IMG/VR virus record: IMGVR_UViG_3300008450_000279
Coordinates: 1-30,853 of that record
From: a virus
Length of the DNA: 30,853 bases
Strand: one strand, 5' to 3'
Part shown: one piece after another, positions 14,206 to 23,670 of the stretch
Layout of the letters: the number at the start of each line of letters is the position of its first letter
Position numbering within the stretch: position 1 is the first letter of the stretch
Program-made: the position numbers and the translations under genes
Notes under the pieces: model-generated
Database searches by the model: none
What the model was told of the DNA's origin: nothing
Seen by the model: the letters and a program-made list of their open reading frames with translations, nothing else

Positions 14206-14216
14206 GGTGTTTTTCA

Positions 14217-17200
14217 ATGGCGGACGTAAATCAAGCATCACAAGAAATGGCTGAAGTCATAGCACGAGTTTCTGACGACCTTAGAAATTTTGGGCGAGTT
14301 ACTGAAGATACCCAGGCAGCACTGGCAGCAGGAAGTTTCCGTCGAGCAAAAGAACTTGACAAGGCCAGTGCGTTAACAGCAGGTGCGCTGGGAAACCTAG
14401 CAGGTGCAGGTCTTGCAGCCGGCAAAGCCATGTACGATGGCCAAAAAGGCGCCGCAGCATTTAACAGTTCACTTGACAGCATGAGCAAAGCAGTTACCGC
14501 AGCCGGTGCTGCGTTGACTTTCTTGGTGCCTGGCGGGTTCTTGATCAAAGCTCTAATTGGTCTGGGCACAGCCGCAGTTGGCGCTAGTATTAAGATGACT
14601 CAGGCGGCCAACGACATGGCCGACAACTTGTTTGCTGCCAATACCAAAATGGCCAAAGCTGGCCTGGCTGGTTCAGATGGCATGATGGGCATCTTCCGCG
14701 ACGCCAAGAAGCTTGGCTTGAGCATGAAAGAGCTGGGTGTATACACCAATGCAGTAGCAGCCAACAGCGCAGAATTGGCCTTGTTCAAAGGCACAGCATT
14801 TGAAGGACGTCAGGCATTTGCCAACATTGGTGCGGCCATGAAGCCTTTCCGGGTCAGCTTAGAGGCAGCTGGTATCAGTCTGGAAGATCAGATTGAAGGA
14901 ACAGCTGGCTATTTGAGACTGCAAACTTTGATTGGTCAGAGTCAAAACAAAACCAACCAAGAACTGGCTACTGGTGCTAGAAAATATCTTGTTGAAATGG
15001 ACGGCCTCAGCAAGCTCACAGGCATGCAACGTCAAGAAATTGAAAAGCAAATGGAATCTGCTCTCAGCGAACAGAGATTCCGTGCCAAGCTGGATGCCAT
15101 GCGAGCGACCAAGGATCCTCAACAAATGGCTGCTGCTGATCAACTGATGAGAGCTAATCTTATGTTGAGCAAGCAGGCTCCAGAGTTAGGACAAGCATTT
15201 AGAGACATTCAATCTGGAGCTCTTACCAGCGATGCTGCTGTCAAGGGCGTGATCAGCACTCAAGGTCAGTTGATGCAATCAAGTGAAGCATTGCAGTCAG
15301 GTCAAATTGATGCCAATCAAGCTGTCAAACAAATTGGTACCTCAATTGGCCAATTCAATAAGGACTTGAACTTTACGGCTCAGCTGGGCCTGTTGAATGA
15401 TTTTGCAATTGATTATGCACAGGGACAAAAACTGGCTATTTTTGCCCAGCAAGACATCAGTAAGATAGCTGCTGAAATTGTCGTTGAACAAAACAAACAG
15501 ATGAGTGGCCTGGGTGATGCCAACACTCGGGCCATGGCTGAACTGCGTGAAATGCAGCGCAATGCCAATGAAAAATTTGAGACCACAGTGTCGCAATCAA
15601 TCAGCACTGCCATTGCCATGAGCAAATCTTTGGTCGGAGTTACTGAACCTATTGCCACTGCATTTAAAGAACTGCAACCAGTGATGGACAAGTTTATGAA
15701 ACAAATGGTCAAACTCACAGACTGGATTGCCGAAAAACTAGGATTCATTGTTGGTAAAACTGTTGATGTGGTAGAAGCCACACAAAAAGACGGCATGGGC
15801 GGATTTTACAGATCTGGCGGCAGTGAAATGGTTGGAACTGGTGTTGGTGCATTAGCTGGTGCGGCGGGTGGTAAAATAGCTGGTACTTATGCAGGTGGAA
15901 TAGTTGGCTCTCTTTTTGGACCTGCGGGCACTGTGGCTGGAGCCGCTATAGGTGGAAAGATTGGCCCATATATTGCCACTGCCCTTGGTAGTGTTCTTGG
16001 CAAATATTTAGGCATGGGCGCTGATGCATTAGGTACCGCATTAACTCCTCCTGGGCGTGCCGCTGGCGGACCTGTCAGCAGACGAAATCCCTACATTGTG
16101 GGCGAACGTGGTCCAGAGCTCATGGTGCCTGAGCAATCAGGAAAAATTATAAACAATGACAAACTAAGCAAGATGTTTGAGTCAATGGCTTCTTCTGTAT
16201 CTTCAGGACAAGTCAGTGTTGATATGATATCTCAAGTGATGGGCAGTTCTGTAACTGTGGTTACTAACACCAATGACGAACTGACTAACAATTTGAGAAC
16301 CACACAAAACGTTGGTAGCACATATCAAGCAATACTGAGATCTGTTGACGAGCTAAACGATAAAAACAAAAAAACAACAGAATCAGTAATTGTAGCTCAA
16401 CGTGATACTTTGACAGACATACAACGCATTGAACGTTACACTGATCAAGACACCAAACGCACAAAAGAGTTTGTGGATTTTCACAAAAAATATCTTGACA
16501 GTGTCACCCAGATATTGGGTGAAAACTTAGAGCTACTGCAAGAACAATCTGAACAAAGTGGTTCTGCGGGTTCAGGCGGTGCGCCAGGCATGGGTGGAGG
16601 CACTGGCCTAAAAATTCCAGCAGCACCACCAGCTGGGGGCATGGGCGGAGGTAGCGGTGTTAGCCCAGGTGGCGGCCAAGGCATGAAAACTGCCAATGAA
16701 AACAATTTGTTGTCCATGGGCCTCAAATTTGATCCCAATCGTGATGTACAAGCTGAAGGCGCGGCAATCAGCCCTAAGCTGATTGAGCTGGCTAAAAATG
16801 TTCAAAGTCTAGTGCCTGGATTTTCAGCATTTACAGGATTTAACGATCAATTCCACAATGAAAAAAGTCCAAATAGCTTGCATACCAAAGGCCAGGCCAT
16901 GGACTTTGTGCTGAACAAAAAGCCCACACGAGAAGAAGGTGCAAGCATTGTTAGTTGGCTCAAACAGTCAGGAGCCAGTCTTGCTATAGATGAGTACCAC
17001 AACGCCACTAAAAATGCCACAGGTGGCCACTTCCATGCACAGATCCCGGCATTTGGTGATGGCGGCATGGTGGACAAAGCCACACTGGCGTTGATTGGTG
17101 AAAAAGGTCCAGAAGCTGTGATTCCCATGGATGGCAAAGAAATTCCACTGAATATATCCAAGCCAATTCCGATCAAGCTGGATTTCAAAGATGTAATGGC

Positions 17201-17693
17201 CGAAGGCGGCATTGGCCCATCAGTCATGGGCTACAATCAATATACGGGTTACAATACAGGAGCAGTAAGTACTGATCTTGCCGCAGTTAAAGAAATTGCA
17301 ACAGCCATGGGGGCTTTTGATAAAGCATCACAAACCATCACTGATCCAGCAACCTGGAAAGAAATTATAAATTCAGGCATTGCAACAAATTTTGATACTA
17401 ATATTATGAAAATAGGCACTCAAATGTTTGACGGCGCAGGCCCCCTATTAGGTCAACGATTGAATGATATTGTGGCCGAAAACGGTGTGAATCAGAAAGA
17501 AGCATTTGATTTAATGTTTGCAGAGTTCAAAGAAGCTATGACAGTATTGGGAACAGAAATGGCAAATAAAATAGCCAAAGAAAACGCTTCCCCAGAAACA
17601 GATGCGCTGATTGCCGGCATTGATGCACTAATTGCCAAGCAGAGTGAAGCCAACGACATCAGCAAGAAGATACTCCAGGTGAGTGCAAACTAA
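14217..17693 (+). CDS. Tail tape measure protein with M15-type peptidase domain
   Basis: The 1158-residue protein has helical, Ala/Gln-rich segments, two hydrophobic segments (about 92-125 and 538-606, the latter a glycine-zipper like VGALAGAAGGKIAG) and two copies of the tape measure motif GERGPELMVP (629) and GEKGPEAVIP (961). Between them, residues about 845-945 form a D,D/L,D-peptidase-like domain: SLHTKGQAMDF (H889, D896) and GGHFHAQ (H938, H940) give the SxHxxGxAxD...HxH zinc site of the M15/VanY group. Tape measures set tail length and pass into the cell envelope; an embedded peptidase would cut peptidoglycan during DNA entry. T4 itself uses gp29 without such a domain. Confidence 0.85.
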   Translation: MADVNQASQEMAEVIARVSDDLRNFGRVTEDTQAALAAGSFRRAKELDKASALTAGALGNLAGAGLAAGKAMYDGQKGAAAFNSSLDSMSKAVTAAGAALTFLVPGGFLIKALIGLGTAAVGASIKMTQAANDMADNLFAANTKMAKAGLAGSDGMMGIFRDAKKLGLSMKELGVYTNAVAANSAELALFKGTAFEGRQAFANIGAAMKPFRVSLEAAGISLEDQIEGTAGYLRLQTLIGQSQNKTNQELATGARKYLVEMDGLSKLTGMQRQEIEKQMESALSEQRFRAKLDAMRATKDPQQMAAADQLMRANLMLSKQAPELGQAFRDIQSGALTSDAAVKGVISTQGQLMQSSEALQSGQIDANQAVKQIGTSIGQFNKDLNFTAQLGLLNDFAIDYAQGQKLAIFAQQDISKIAAEIVVEQNKQMSGLGDANTRAMAELREMQRNANEKFETTVSQSISTAIAMSKSLVGVTEPIATAFKELQPVMDKFMKQMVKLTDWIAEKLGFIVGKTVDVVEATQKDGMGGFYRSGGSEMVGTGVGALAGAAGGKIAGTYAGGIVGSLFGPAGTVAGAAIGGKIGPYIATALGSVLGKYLGMGADALGTALTPPGRAAGGPVSRRNPYIVGERGPELMVPEQSGKIINNDKLSKMFESMASSVSSGQVSVDMISQVMGSSVTVVTNTNDELTNNLRTTQNVGSTYQAILRSVDELNDKNKKTTESVIVAQRDTLTDIQRIERYTDQDTKRTKEFVDFHKKYLDSVTQILGENLELLQEQSEQSGSAGSGGAPGMGGGTGLKIPAAPPAGGMGGGSGVSPGGGQGMKTANENNLLSMGLKFDPNRDVQAEGAAISPKLIELAKNVQSLVPGFSAFTGFNDQFHNEKSPNSLHTKGQAMDFVLNKKPTREEGASIVSWLKQSGASLAIDEYHNATKNATGGHFHAQIPAFGDGGMVDKATLALIGEKGPEAVIPMDGKEIPLNISKPIPIKLDFKDVMAEGGIGPSVMGYNQYTGYNTGAVSTDLAAVKEIATAMGAFDKASQTITDPATWKEIINSGIATNFDTNIMKIGTQMFDGAGPLLGQRLNDIVAENGVNQKEAFDLMFAEFKEAMTVLGTEMANKIAKENASPETDALIAGIDALIAKQSEANDISKKILQVSAN

Positions 17694-17694
17694 C

Positions 17695-17702
17695 GGTAAA
17701 TA
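17695..17702 (+). promoter_or_regulatory. Late-promoter motif (GGTAAATA) before the portal gene
   Basis: GGTAAATA matches TATAAATA at 6 of 8 positions. With T4 spacing, transcription would start at about 17708, only 2 bases before the portal ATG at 17710, and no ribosome site is visible. It overlaps the end of the tape measure gene spacer. Confidence 0.4.
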
Positions 17703-17709
17703 AACAACC

Positions 17710-19470
17710 ATGGCAGAACCCAAACAACAAGGCTGGCGCAAATATTTCAAAGTTGCAGACACATCCGGAGTGATGAGTCCAATTTCTGGACAAAATCAAT
17801 TTGGATTGTCCAACTACGGCAAAAACGACGGCTCTGATTCGATGATAAATGATTTTACTTTTCGAAACTATGCCAGCAGATTGCCCGAAGTTTATTCAGG
17901 CCATCCCAACAGAGTAGAGCGTTACAATCAGTATGAGAACATGGACATGGACTCAGAGATCAATGCCTGCTTGGATATTATTGCTGAGTTTTCCACACAG
18001 ATCAACGAGTCAAACGCCACCCCGTTTGACATTCAATACAACGAAACACCCACAGACCACGAAGTTGACATCATTAAAAAACAACTGCAACAGTGGGTCA
18101 AGCTGAACAAACTAGATCAGCGCATATTTAAACTGTTCCGTAACACCATCAAGTATGGTGATCAGGTGTTTGTGCGTGATCCAGAAACATTTGAAATGTA
18201 CTGGGTTGACATGACCAAAGTTGCTAGAGTTATTGTGAACGAATCTGAAGGCAAACGTCCTGAACAATATGTGATCCGTGACATCAACCCCAACTTCCAA
18301 AACATGACTGTGGCAGCAAAGACCACCACAGACTACATGACCAATCCTGTGACAGGCAGTGTATCTGGCGCTGCCAACTACACCATGCCCAATGGTGGGT
18401 CAGGTGGCGGCGTGGGCAACAGTCGCTTTATGACTGCCATGAACGAAACTTGTTTAGATGCCAAGCATGTGATACACATGAGCTTGAACGAAGGCCTAGA
18501 CGTATTTTGGCCGTTTGGACGCAGTGTACTAGAACAGATTTACAAAGTATTCAAGCAAAAAGAACTGCTGGAAGATGCAATCTTGATTTATCGTGTGAGC
18601 CGTGCTCCTGAACGACGAATCTTTAAAATTGACGTAGGCAACATGCCATCACACTTGGCCATGGCGTTTGTGGAACGTGTTAAAAACGAAATGCATCAAC
18701 GTAGAATCCCCACGGTATCAGGTGGCGGAGCCAACATGATGGATAGCAGTTACAATCCACTGTCAATCAACGAAGACTACTTTTTCCCACAAGGACAAGA
18801 CGGCCGCGGAAGCTCAGTTGAGACATTGCCAGGCGGTCAAAACCTAGGCGAAATTGACGACTTAAAGTACTTTAACAACAAAATGGCCCGTGGTCTGCGT
18901 GTGCCATCGAGCTATTTGCCCACTGGTCCTGACGATTCAGACCGTGCTTTTTCAGACGGAAAAGTAGGCACAGCTCTTATACAAGAGTACAGATTCAACC
19001 AGTATTGTGAGCGTTTGCAAGGGCATATTTCACAAAAATTAGACGACGAATTCAAGATGTTTTTGAAATGGCGTGGGTTTAACATAGACTCTAGCCTGTT
19101 TAATTTGAAGTTTTCACCGCCTCAAAACTTTGCAAGTTATCGTCAAAGCGAACTAGACAACACAAGAATTCAAGCATTCACAGCCATGGAGCAACTGCCT
19201 TACATGTCAAAACGTTTTATGCTACAGCGTTTCTTGGGATTGAGTGAAGACGAAATCAAAGAAAACGAAGAACTCTGGCGAGAAGAACGTGATAGCCCTG
19301 AAATGCAAAATTCAGGCGGTGCTGACTTACGTTCTGTGGGTATCACGCCTGGCGGCATGGAAACTGATATTACCACTGGCGAAGAAATTGGGCAAATGCA
19401 ACAGCCTGGCGCAGGCGAAATGGTTGGCCCTGGCGCGGCTGCACCTGGGGCTGCACCTGGCGGAGTATAA
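17710..19470 (+). CDS. 20: Portal vertex protein gp20
   Basis: The 586-residue protein is a clear T4-type portal: FTFRNYASRLPEVYSGHPNR, RYNQYENMDMDSEINACLDI, DQVFVRDPETFEMYWVDMTK, SRAPERRIFKIDVGNMPSHL, QRRIPTVSGG and the long helical segment with DDLKYFNNKMARGLRVPSSY. It forms the 12-subunit ring at one head corner, through which DNA is packed and where the tail attaches. Length is slightly above T4 gp20 (524). A Gly-rich loop (GGSGGGVGNS) lies near residue 230 and a low-complexity Gly/Ala/Pro tail at the end. It starts 16 bases after the tape measure gene and opens the head gene cluster. Confidence 0.96.
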   Translation: MAEPKQQGWRKYFKVADTSGVMSPISGQNQFGLSNYGKNDGSDSMINDFTFRNYASRLPEVYSGHPNRVERYNQYENMDMDSEINACLDIIAEFSTQINESNATPFDIQYNETPTDHEVDIIKKQLQQWVKLNKLDQRIFKLFRNTIKYGDQVFVRDPETFEMYWVDMTKVARVIVNESEGKRPEQYVIRDINPNFQNMTVAAKTTTDYMTNPVTGSVSGAANYTMPNGGSGGGVGNSRFMTAMNETCLDAKHVIHMSLNEGLDVFWPFGRSVLEQIYKVFKQKELLEDAILIYRVSRAPERRIFKIDVGNMPSHLAMAFVERVKNEMHQRRIPTVSGGGANMMDSSYNPLSINEDYFFPQGQDGRGSSVETLPGGQNLGEIDDLKYFNNKMARGLRVPSSYLPTGPDDSDRAFSDGKVGTALIQEYRFNQYCERLQGHISQKLDDEFKMFLKWRGFNIDSSLFNLKFSPPQNFASYRQSELDNTRIQAFTAMEQLPYMSKRFMLQRFLGLSEDEIKENEELWREERDSPEMQNSGGADLRSVGITPGGMETDITTGEEIGQMQQPGAGEMVGPGAAAPGAAPGGV

Positions 19471-19473
19471 ATA
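19466..19473 (+). promoter_or_regulatory. Perfect late promoter TATAAATA at a start codon
   Basis: This is the exact T4 late consensus, overlapping the portal stop codon. In T4, initiation is 6 bases after the last A of the octamer, which is 19479 here, the A of the next gene's ATG. No ribosome site is present between them. Confidence 0.65.
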
Positions 19474-19478
19474 TAATC

Positions 19479-19697
19479 ATGCTGCTACAAGAATTTTTCA
19501 AAAAAGATCCTGAGGCCTATCAAGATCTATCGCAAGACAACAGTCAACCGCAACTGGGTGATCTGCGCAAAACTCGTTTGACTTTGAGACAACTAAACAA
19601 GTTGAGAAAAATGAATGACGTCCGTGCATTTGAGTACAAAGAAAAACTCAAACTAGTGCGCCAACAATACTCACCTCCCCCAGCCCCAATGGCTTAA
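19479..19697 (+). CDS. Small basic protein between portal and prohead core genes
   Basis: The 72-residue protein has a short acidic start and a basic helical core (LRKTRLTLRQLNKLRKMNDV) with an ending RQQYSPPPAPMA. Small genes of this kind follow gp20 in T4-like aquatic phages; in T4 the place is taken by gp67, an acidic prohead core protein, but this protein is basic, so it is not a clear gp67 match. Function is unknown, probably in head assembly. There is no ribosome site; the perfect late promoter just upstream predicts a leaderless mRNA beginning at this ATG. Confidence 0.72.
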   Translation: MLLQEFFKKDPEAYQDLSQDNSQPQLGDLRKTRLTLRQLNKLRKMNDVRAFEYKEKLKLVRQQYSPPPAPMA

Positions 19698-19749
19698 TTG
19701 GCATTTATCGCCATTTTGACTCCTTAAACAGCAGAGTTTTTGGTTGTTA

Positions 19750-19757
19750 TGTAAATA
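19750..19757 (+). promoter_or_regulatory. Late-promoter motif (TGTAAATA) before prohead core gene
   Basis: TGTAAATA matches 7 of 8 positions of TATAAATA. Initiation near 19763 gives a 27-base leader containing TAGGAG 10 bases before the ATG at 19790. This promoter could drive the core, gp21, gp22 and gp23 genes. A weak TGGC/GCCA hairpin just after the preceding gene (about 19700-19714) may reduce read-through. Confidence 0.5.
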
Positions 19758-19789
19758 ACAGCACACTTTACCTATAGGAGTTTTCCCTT

Positions 19790-20671
19790 ATGAACAAATT
19801 TGAACAGTTGATTGAATACGTGATCAACGACGAAGACCAAAAAGCTCGCGAGCTTTTCCATGACATCGTGGTGGCCAAAAGCCGTGAAATCTACGAAAAT
19901 CTAATGCAAGAAGAGGCTGATGAAGACCTTGACGAAGCAGAAGTAAACGAAGCTGACGATTCCGACGACGAAGAAACTGACGACGAAGAACTCGACGAAG
20001 GTGCAATGGGCGGCGATGCTAGCGATGATTTAATTGACGAAATTGAAGCTGACGAAGAACAAGACATGAGCATGGAAGCCGAAGGCGATGATGACATGGG
20101 CGATGATGACGAAGGCGGAGATTTTGGCGGCGACGACATGGGCGGTGACGACATGGGCGGTGACGACATGGGCGGCAGCGATGAGCCAGCAACCAAAGAT
20201 GACGTTATGAATCTAGAAGACAAACTAGATGAGTTGATGGCCGAGTTTGAAGGCTTGATGGGCGGCGACGACATGGGTGACATGGGCGACGGCGACGGGT
20301 TTGGTCCCGAAGAAGGTGGCGATGCCATTGAAATGGACGACACAGGCGAAATGGAACCAGGCATGATGGAAGCCATCAGCATGAAAGCAGCCCCAAAGCC
20401 AGTTACCGCTGAACAAGGCAACGGCAAAGCAGGTCCTGTAGCATTTAACTCAGGTGCAGCTGGTATGGCCAGCAAGCCAGTACACACTGGCACCAGCATG
20501 GGCGGCGTGCATGACAGTGCCGCATATCGTAATACAGTAAAAGAACTTGGCGTAACTCCCACTCAAGACGCTGGAAAGAAAGCATTTAAATCTGCTGCTC
20601 CTGCGCCTGTAAAGAGTCAAGCCAGTGGTGTAAACACCAAAAGCCCACTACCAAGCGGTCGTAAGGGTTAA
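19790..20671 (+). CDS. Acidic prohead core (scaffold-associated) protein
   Basis: The 293-residue protein starts with a helical segment, FEQLIEYVINDEDQKARELF, typical of the prohead core proteins that sit between gp20 and gp21 in aquatic T4-like phages. Residues about 40-200 are extremely acidic, including tandem GGDDM units. The end (about 200-293) is basic and Ala/Pro rich (KSPLPSGRKG). By position it corresponds to T4 gp67/gp68, which shape the head scaffold and are cut by gp21. The acidic region may bind the scaffold or DNA-like surfaces; this is inference. The charge pattern is extreme compared with its neighbours. Confidence 0.75.
   Translation: MNKFEQLIEYVINDEDQKARELFHDIVVAKSREIYENLMQEEADEDLDEAEVNEADDSDDEETDDEELDEGAMGGDASDDLIDEIEADEEQDMSMEAEGDDDMGDDDEGGDFGGDDMGGDDMGGDDMGGSDEPATKDDVMNLEDKLDELMAEFEGLMGGDDMGDMGDGDGFGPEEGGDAIEMDDTGEMEPGMMEAISMKAAPKPVTAEQGNGKAGPVAFNSGAAGMASKPVHTGTSMGGVHDSAAYRNTVKELGVTPTQDAGKKAFKSAAPAPVKSQASGVNTKSPLPSGRKG
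20117..20172 (+). repeat. Tandem GGDDM-coding repeats
   Basis: Four tandem 15-base units encode GGDDM or GGDF/GGS variants (GGDFGGDDMGGDDMGGDDMGGS). Further GGDDM and GDDMG units recur to about 20285. The unit length is a multiple of three, so copy number can vary without a frameshift. Confidence 0.75.
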
Positions 20672-20675
20672 TTAG

Positions 20676-21314
20676 ATGTCATCTAAGTACCTAAGAGAAG
20701 ATCTTACTTTTAGCCAGGCCAACATCCAAGTTTTGGAAGAAGCTGATGTTGGCGGCAAAAAGCATCTCTATCTCAAAGGCATCTGCATTGAAGGCGACAA
20801 GCGCAATGCAAATGAGCGTATCTACCCCCGACACGAAATTATCAAAGCAGTAGAAACTATCAACGAGCAGATCCGTGACGGTAACTCCGTTTTAGGTGAA
20901 GTGGACCATCCAGATGATTTAAAAATCAATTTAGATCGTGTGTGTCACACAGTTGAAGGCATGTGGATGGACGGACATGCCGGTTGCGGCAAGTTGAAAA
21001 TTCTGCCAACCCCAATGGGTGAATTGATAAAGACTCTGTTGACATCAGGCGTGAAGCTGGGTGTTAGCAGTCGTGGATCAGGTAATGTCGATGACAGAAC
21101 CGGACATGTAAGTGACTTTGAAATAGTCACTATAGATGTGGTTGCCCAACCCAGTGCTCCTAATGCGTATCCTACAGCAATCTATGAAGGTCTCATGAAT
21201 ATGAGAAACGGTCATAAGATCTTAGAGATGGCTAGAGAGTCTGGTCAGGACGACAAAGTGAAGAAGTATCTCGCAGGTGAGGTTAAACGCCTTATCCGAG
21301 AACTCAAAATCTAA
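20676..21314 (+). CDS. 21: Prohead maturation protease gp21
   Basis: The 212-residue protein has the T4-type gp21 signatures: LKGICIEGDKRNANERIYPR, SVLGEVDHPDD (H78), KLGVSSRG (S131/S132) and FEIVTIDVVAQPSAPNAY (D154), a herpesvirus-assemblin-like serine protease. It cuts the scaffold and capsid proteins at Leu/Ile-X-Glu sites during head maturation. Length equals T4 gp21 (212). It starts 4 bases after the core gene and is followed by gp22 12 bases later, the conserved order. An AAGGG ribosome site lies 10 bases upstream. Confidence 0.95.
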   Translation: MSSKYLREDLTFSQANIQVLEEADVGGKKHLYLKGICIEGDKRNANERIYPRHEIIKAVETINEQIRDGNSVLGEVDHPDDLKINLDRVCHTVEGMWMDGHAGCGKLKILPTPMGELIKTLLTSGVKLGVSSRGSGNVDDRTGHVSDFEIVTIDVVAQPSAPNAYPTAIYEGLMNMRNGHKILEMARESGQDDKVKKYLAGEVKRLIRELKI

Positions 21315-21326
21315 GGAGAACCAGGC

Positions 21327-22421
21327 ATGTTTGATGCTATTAAACCATTGCTTGACAGCGGATTAATCAACGAAGATGTTAGTAAAGAACTCAACGAAGC
21401 TTGGGAATCTAAACTGACAGAAGCTCGTGAGATTGTGCGTGCAGAACTTCGCGAGGAGTTTGCACAACGCTATGAGCATGACAAAACAGTGATGGTAGAA
21501 GCCCTAGATAAGATGGTAACAGAAGGTCTCGCAGGAGAATTAGCCAGCATTGCTACTGAAAAGCAAGCATTGGCTGAAGACCGTGTGAAGTTTCAACACA
21601 AGATGAAAGAGTCAGCCACTAAGTTTAACAGCTTCTTGGTTACTAAACTTGCTGAAGAAATTTCTGAACTGCGCAAAGACCGTAAGATGCACACAGAAGG
21701 AGTTGCAAAACTTGAGAACTTCGTGGTGCATGCATTGGCAAAAGAAATTCAAGAATTTGCTGCTGACAAACGTGACTTGGTGGAAACCAAAGTGCGTTTA
21801 GTTAGTGAAGCACGTAACAAACTTGAAACTTTGAAAGCACGATTTGTTAAAGAAAGTGCCAACAAAATGAGCCAGGCTGTTAGCAAACATCTTAAGGCTG
21901 AATTAAACCAGTTGCAAGAAGACATCAAAGTTGCTCGCGAGAACAATTTTGGTCGTCGTATCTTTGAAGCATATGCTACCGAATTTGGTGCTACTCACTT
22001 GAATGAGAAAGCCGAAGTTCGTAAGTTGCATAACACAATTGCGCACAAGGACAAGAAATTGTCTGAGGCAATTAAACTCACCATGAAAGCAAAAGTCCTG
22101 GTTGAGAATAAAGAGCGCGAACTGCGTATGATTAAAGAATCTAATGAGCGTGACAGCTCATTGGATGAATTGCTACGTCCCTTGAACAAGGAAAAGCAAG
22201 AAGTCATGCGTAATTTGCTCGAAAGCGTCCAAACTAACCGTTTGAAAAACGCTTTTGAAAAGTATCTACCAGCAGTGTTGGAAGACCGTTCCGTGAAAGC
22301 CCATAAAGTGATCACAGAAAACGTCACCGCAGTTACTGGTGATAAAAATGTTTCGAACCAGCAGACCGCCCAGGAAGATCGCAGCAATGTGATTGACTTG
22401 AAGCGCCTGGCAGGGCTTTAA
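21327..22421 (+). CDS. 22: Major scaffold protein gp22
   Basis: The 364-residue protein is almost all predicted coiled coil, rich in Lys, Glu and Ala, as expected for the internal scaffold of T4-type heads (T4 gp22, 269 residues). Conserved parts include MFDAIKPLLDSGLINEDVS at the start, NFGRRIFEAYATEFGATHLN in the middle and LDELLRPLNKEKQEVMRNLL near the end. Many (L/I)xE sites are available for gp21 cleavage. It has a good AAGGAG ribosome site and lies between gp21 and gp23 in the canonical order. Confidence 0.93.
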   Translation: MFDAIKPLLDSGLINEDVSKELNEAWESKLTEAREIVRAELREEFAQRYEHDKTVMVEALDKMVTEGLAGELASIATEKQALAEDRVKFQHKMKESATKFNSFLVTKLAEEISELRKDRKMHTEGVAKLENFVVHALAKEIQEFAADKRDLVETKVRLVSEARNKLETLKARFVKESANKMSQAVSKHLKAELNQLQEDIKVARENNFGRRIFEAYATEFGATHLNEKAEVRKLHNTIAHKDKKLSEAIKLTMKAKVLVENKERELRMIKESNERDSSLDELLRPLNKEKQEVMRNLLESVQTNRLKNAFEKYLPAVLEDRSVKAHKVITENVTAVTGDKNVSNQQTAQEDRSNVIDLKRLAGL

Positions 22422-22440
22422 AATTTTTTAGGAGACTTAA

Positions 22441-23637
22441 ATGTCACAAGATCTATTAGAAAGTCGTTGGGATGAGACCAAAGAGGCCCTGTTAGAAGGC
22501 CTCCAAGGCACCAAACGCAATAGCATGAAAGTTATTCTTGAGAATACTCGTCGCTATTTGAAAGAGAATGCTTCTTCTGGAAGTACTGTTTCTGGCAACA
22601 TCGCCACACTTAACCGTGTGATTCTGCCAGTGATTCGTCGTGTTATGCCTACCGTTATTGCTAACGAGTTGGTTGGCGTTCAGCCCATGACAGGCCCAGT
22701 TGGCCAAATTCACACCTTGCGTGTGCGTTACGCCAACAGCTTGACTGACAACTCAGCTGCCGCTACAAGCGTTACAGCTGGTCAAGAAGCATTGAGCCCA
22801 TTCACAATTGCAACTGCTTACTCTACTGTGCCAGCAGGCACAGCTACAGCTACTACCTACACCGGCGGCTCAACAGCCAGCATGGAAGGTACCGGCGGTA
22901 AGCAAATCAGCGTTCAAATCTTGAAACAAGCTGTTGAAGCCAAGACCCGCAAGCTGCAAGCTCGCTGGACTTTTGAATCTGCACAAGACGCACAAGCCAT
23001 GCATGGTATTGACGTTGAAGCAGAAATCATGGCTGCTCTGGCTCAAGAGATTACCGCTGAAATCGACCAAGAGATTCTTTTGAGCTTGCGCTCATTGGCA
23101 TCCACTGAGTTCACATACAACCAAGCTACCGTTTCAGGTACAGCTACATTCGTTGGTGACGAACATGCCGCATTGGCAGTTTTGATCAACCGTGTTGCTA
23201 ACTTGATCGCCCAACGTACTCGTCGTGGCGCTGGTAACTACGCTGTTGTGAGTTCAGCTGCTCTGACAGTGTTGCAATCAGCAACAACTTCAGCTTTTGC
23301 TCGTACCACAGAAGGCACCTTCGAAGCACCTACAAACACCAAGTTTGTTGGCACATTAAACGGCGCTATGCGTGTGTTCGTTGACAGCTATGCCAGCGAT
23401 ACAACTCCAGTTCTGGTTGGCTACAAAGGCTCTTCAGAAGCTGACGCTCCTGCATTCTACTGCCCATACATTCCGTTGATGAGCAGTGGTGTTGTGTTGG
23501 ATCCATCAACCTTTGAACCAGTGGTGTCATTCATGACACGTTATGGTTACATTGAGTTGACCAACACTGCATCGTCATTCGGTAACGCCGGTGACTATGT
23601 GGGTGAGATCGCAGTATCTAACTTGTCATTCTCCTAA
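22441..23637 (+). CDS. 23: Major capsid protein gp23
   Basis: The 398-residue HK97-fold capsid protein is clearly T4-type: TVSGNIATLNRVILPVIRRV, VGVQPMTGPVGQIHTLRVRY, ARWTFESAQDAQAMHGIDVE, RTRRGAGNYAVVSSAAL and FYCPYIPLMSSGVVLDPSTF. It is shorter than T4 gp23 (521), lacking the insertion domain, as in aquatic relatives. The N-terminal segment up to about residue 36 has the gp21-type site VILE before NTRRYL, so this part is probably removed in mature heads. AGGAG lies 8 bases upstream. A strong terminator follows, so the head transcript ends here. Confidence 0.97.
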   Translation: MSQDLLESRWDETKEALLEGLQGTKRNSMKVILENTRRYLKENASSGSTVSGNIATLNRVILPVIRRVMPTVIANELVGVQPMTGPVGQIHTLRVRYANSLTDNSAAATSVTAGQEALSPFTIATAYSTVPAGTATATTYTGGSTASMEGTGGKQISVQILKQAVEAKTRKLQARWTFESAQDAQAMHGIDVEAEIMAALAQEITAEIDQEILLSLRSLASTEFTYNQATVSGTATFVGDEHAALAVLINRVANLIAQRTRRGAGNYAVVSSAALTVLQSATTSAFARTTEGTFEAPTNTKFVGTLNGAMRVFVDSYASDTTPVLVGYKGSSEADAPAFYCPYIPLMSSGVVLDPSTFEPVVSFMTRYGYIELTNTASSFGNAGDYVGEIAVSNLSFS

Positions 23638-23670
23638 TCAGAGAACCAACCCAGGGATGGGAAGGAACGA

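Noticed and set aside
19891-20562. 223-codon minus-strand Ser/Pro-rich frame
   Set aside because: It mirrors the Asp/Gly-rich core protein (GAY/GGN read backwards gives Ser and Pro codons).
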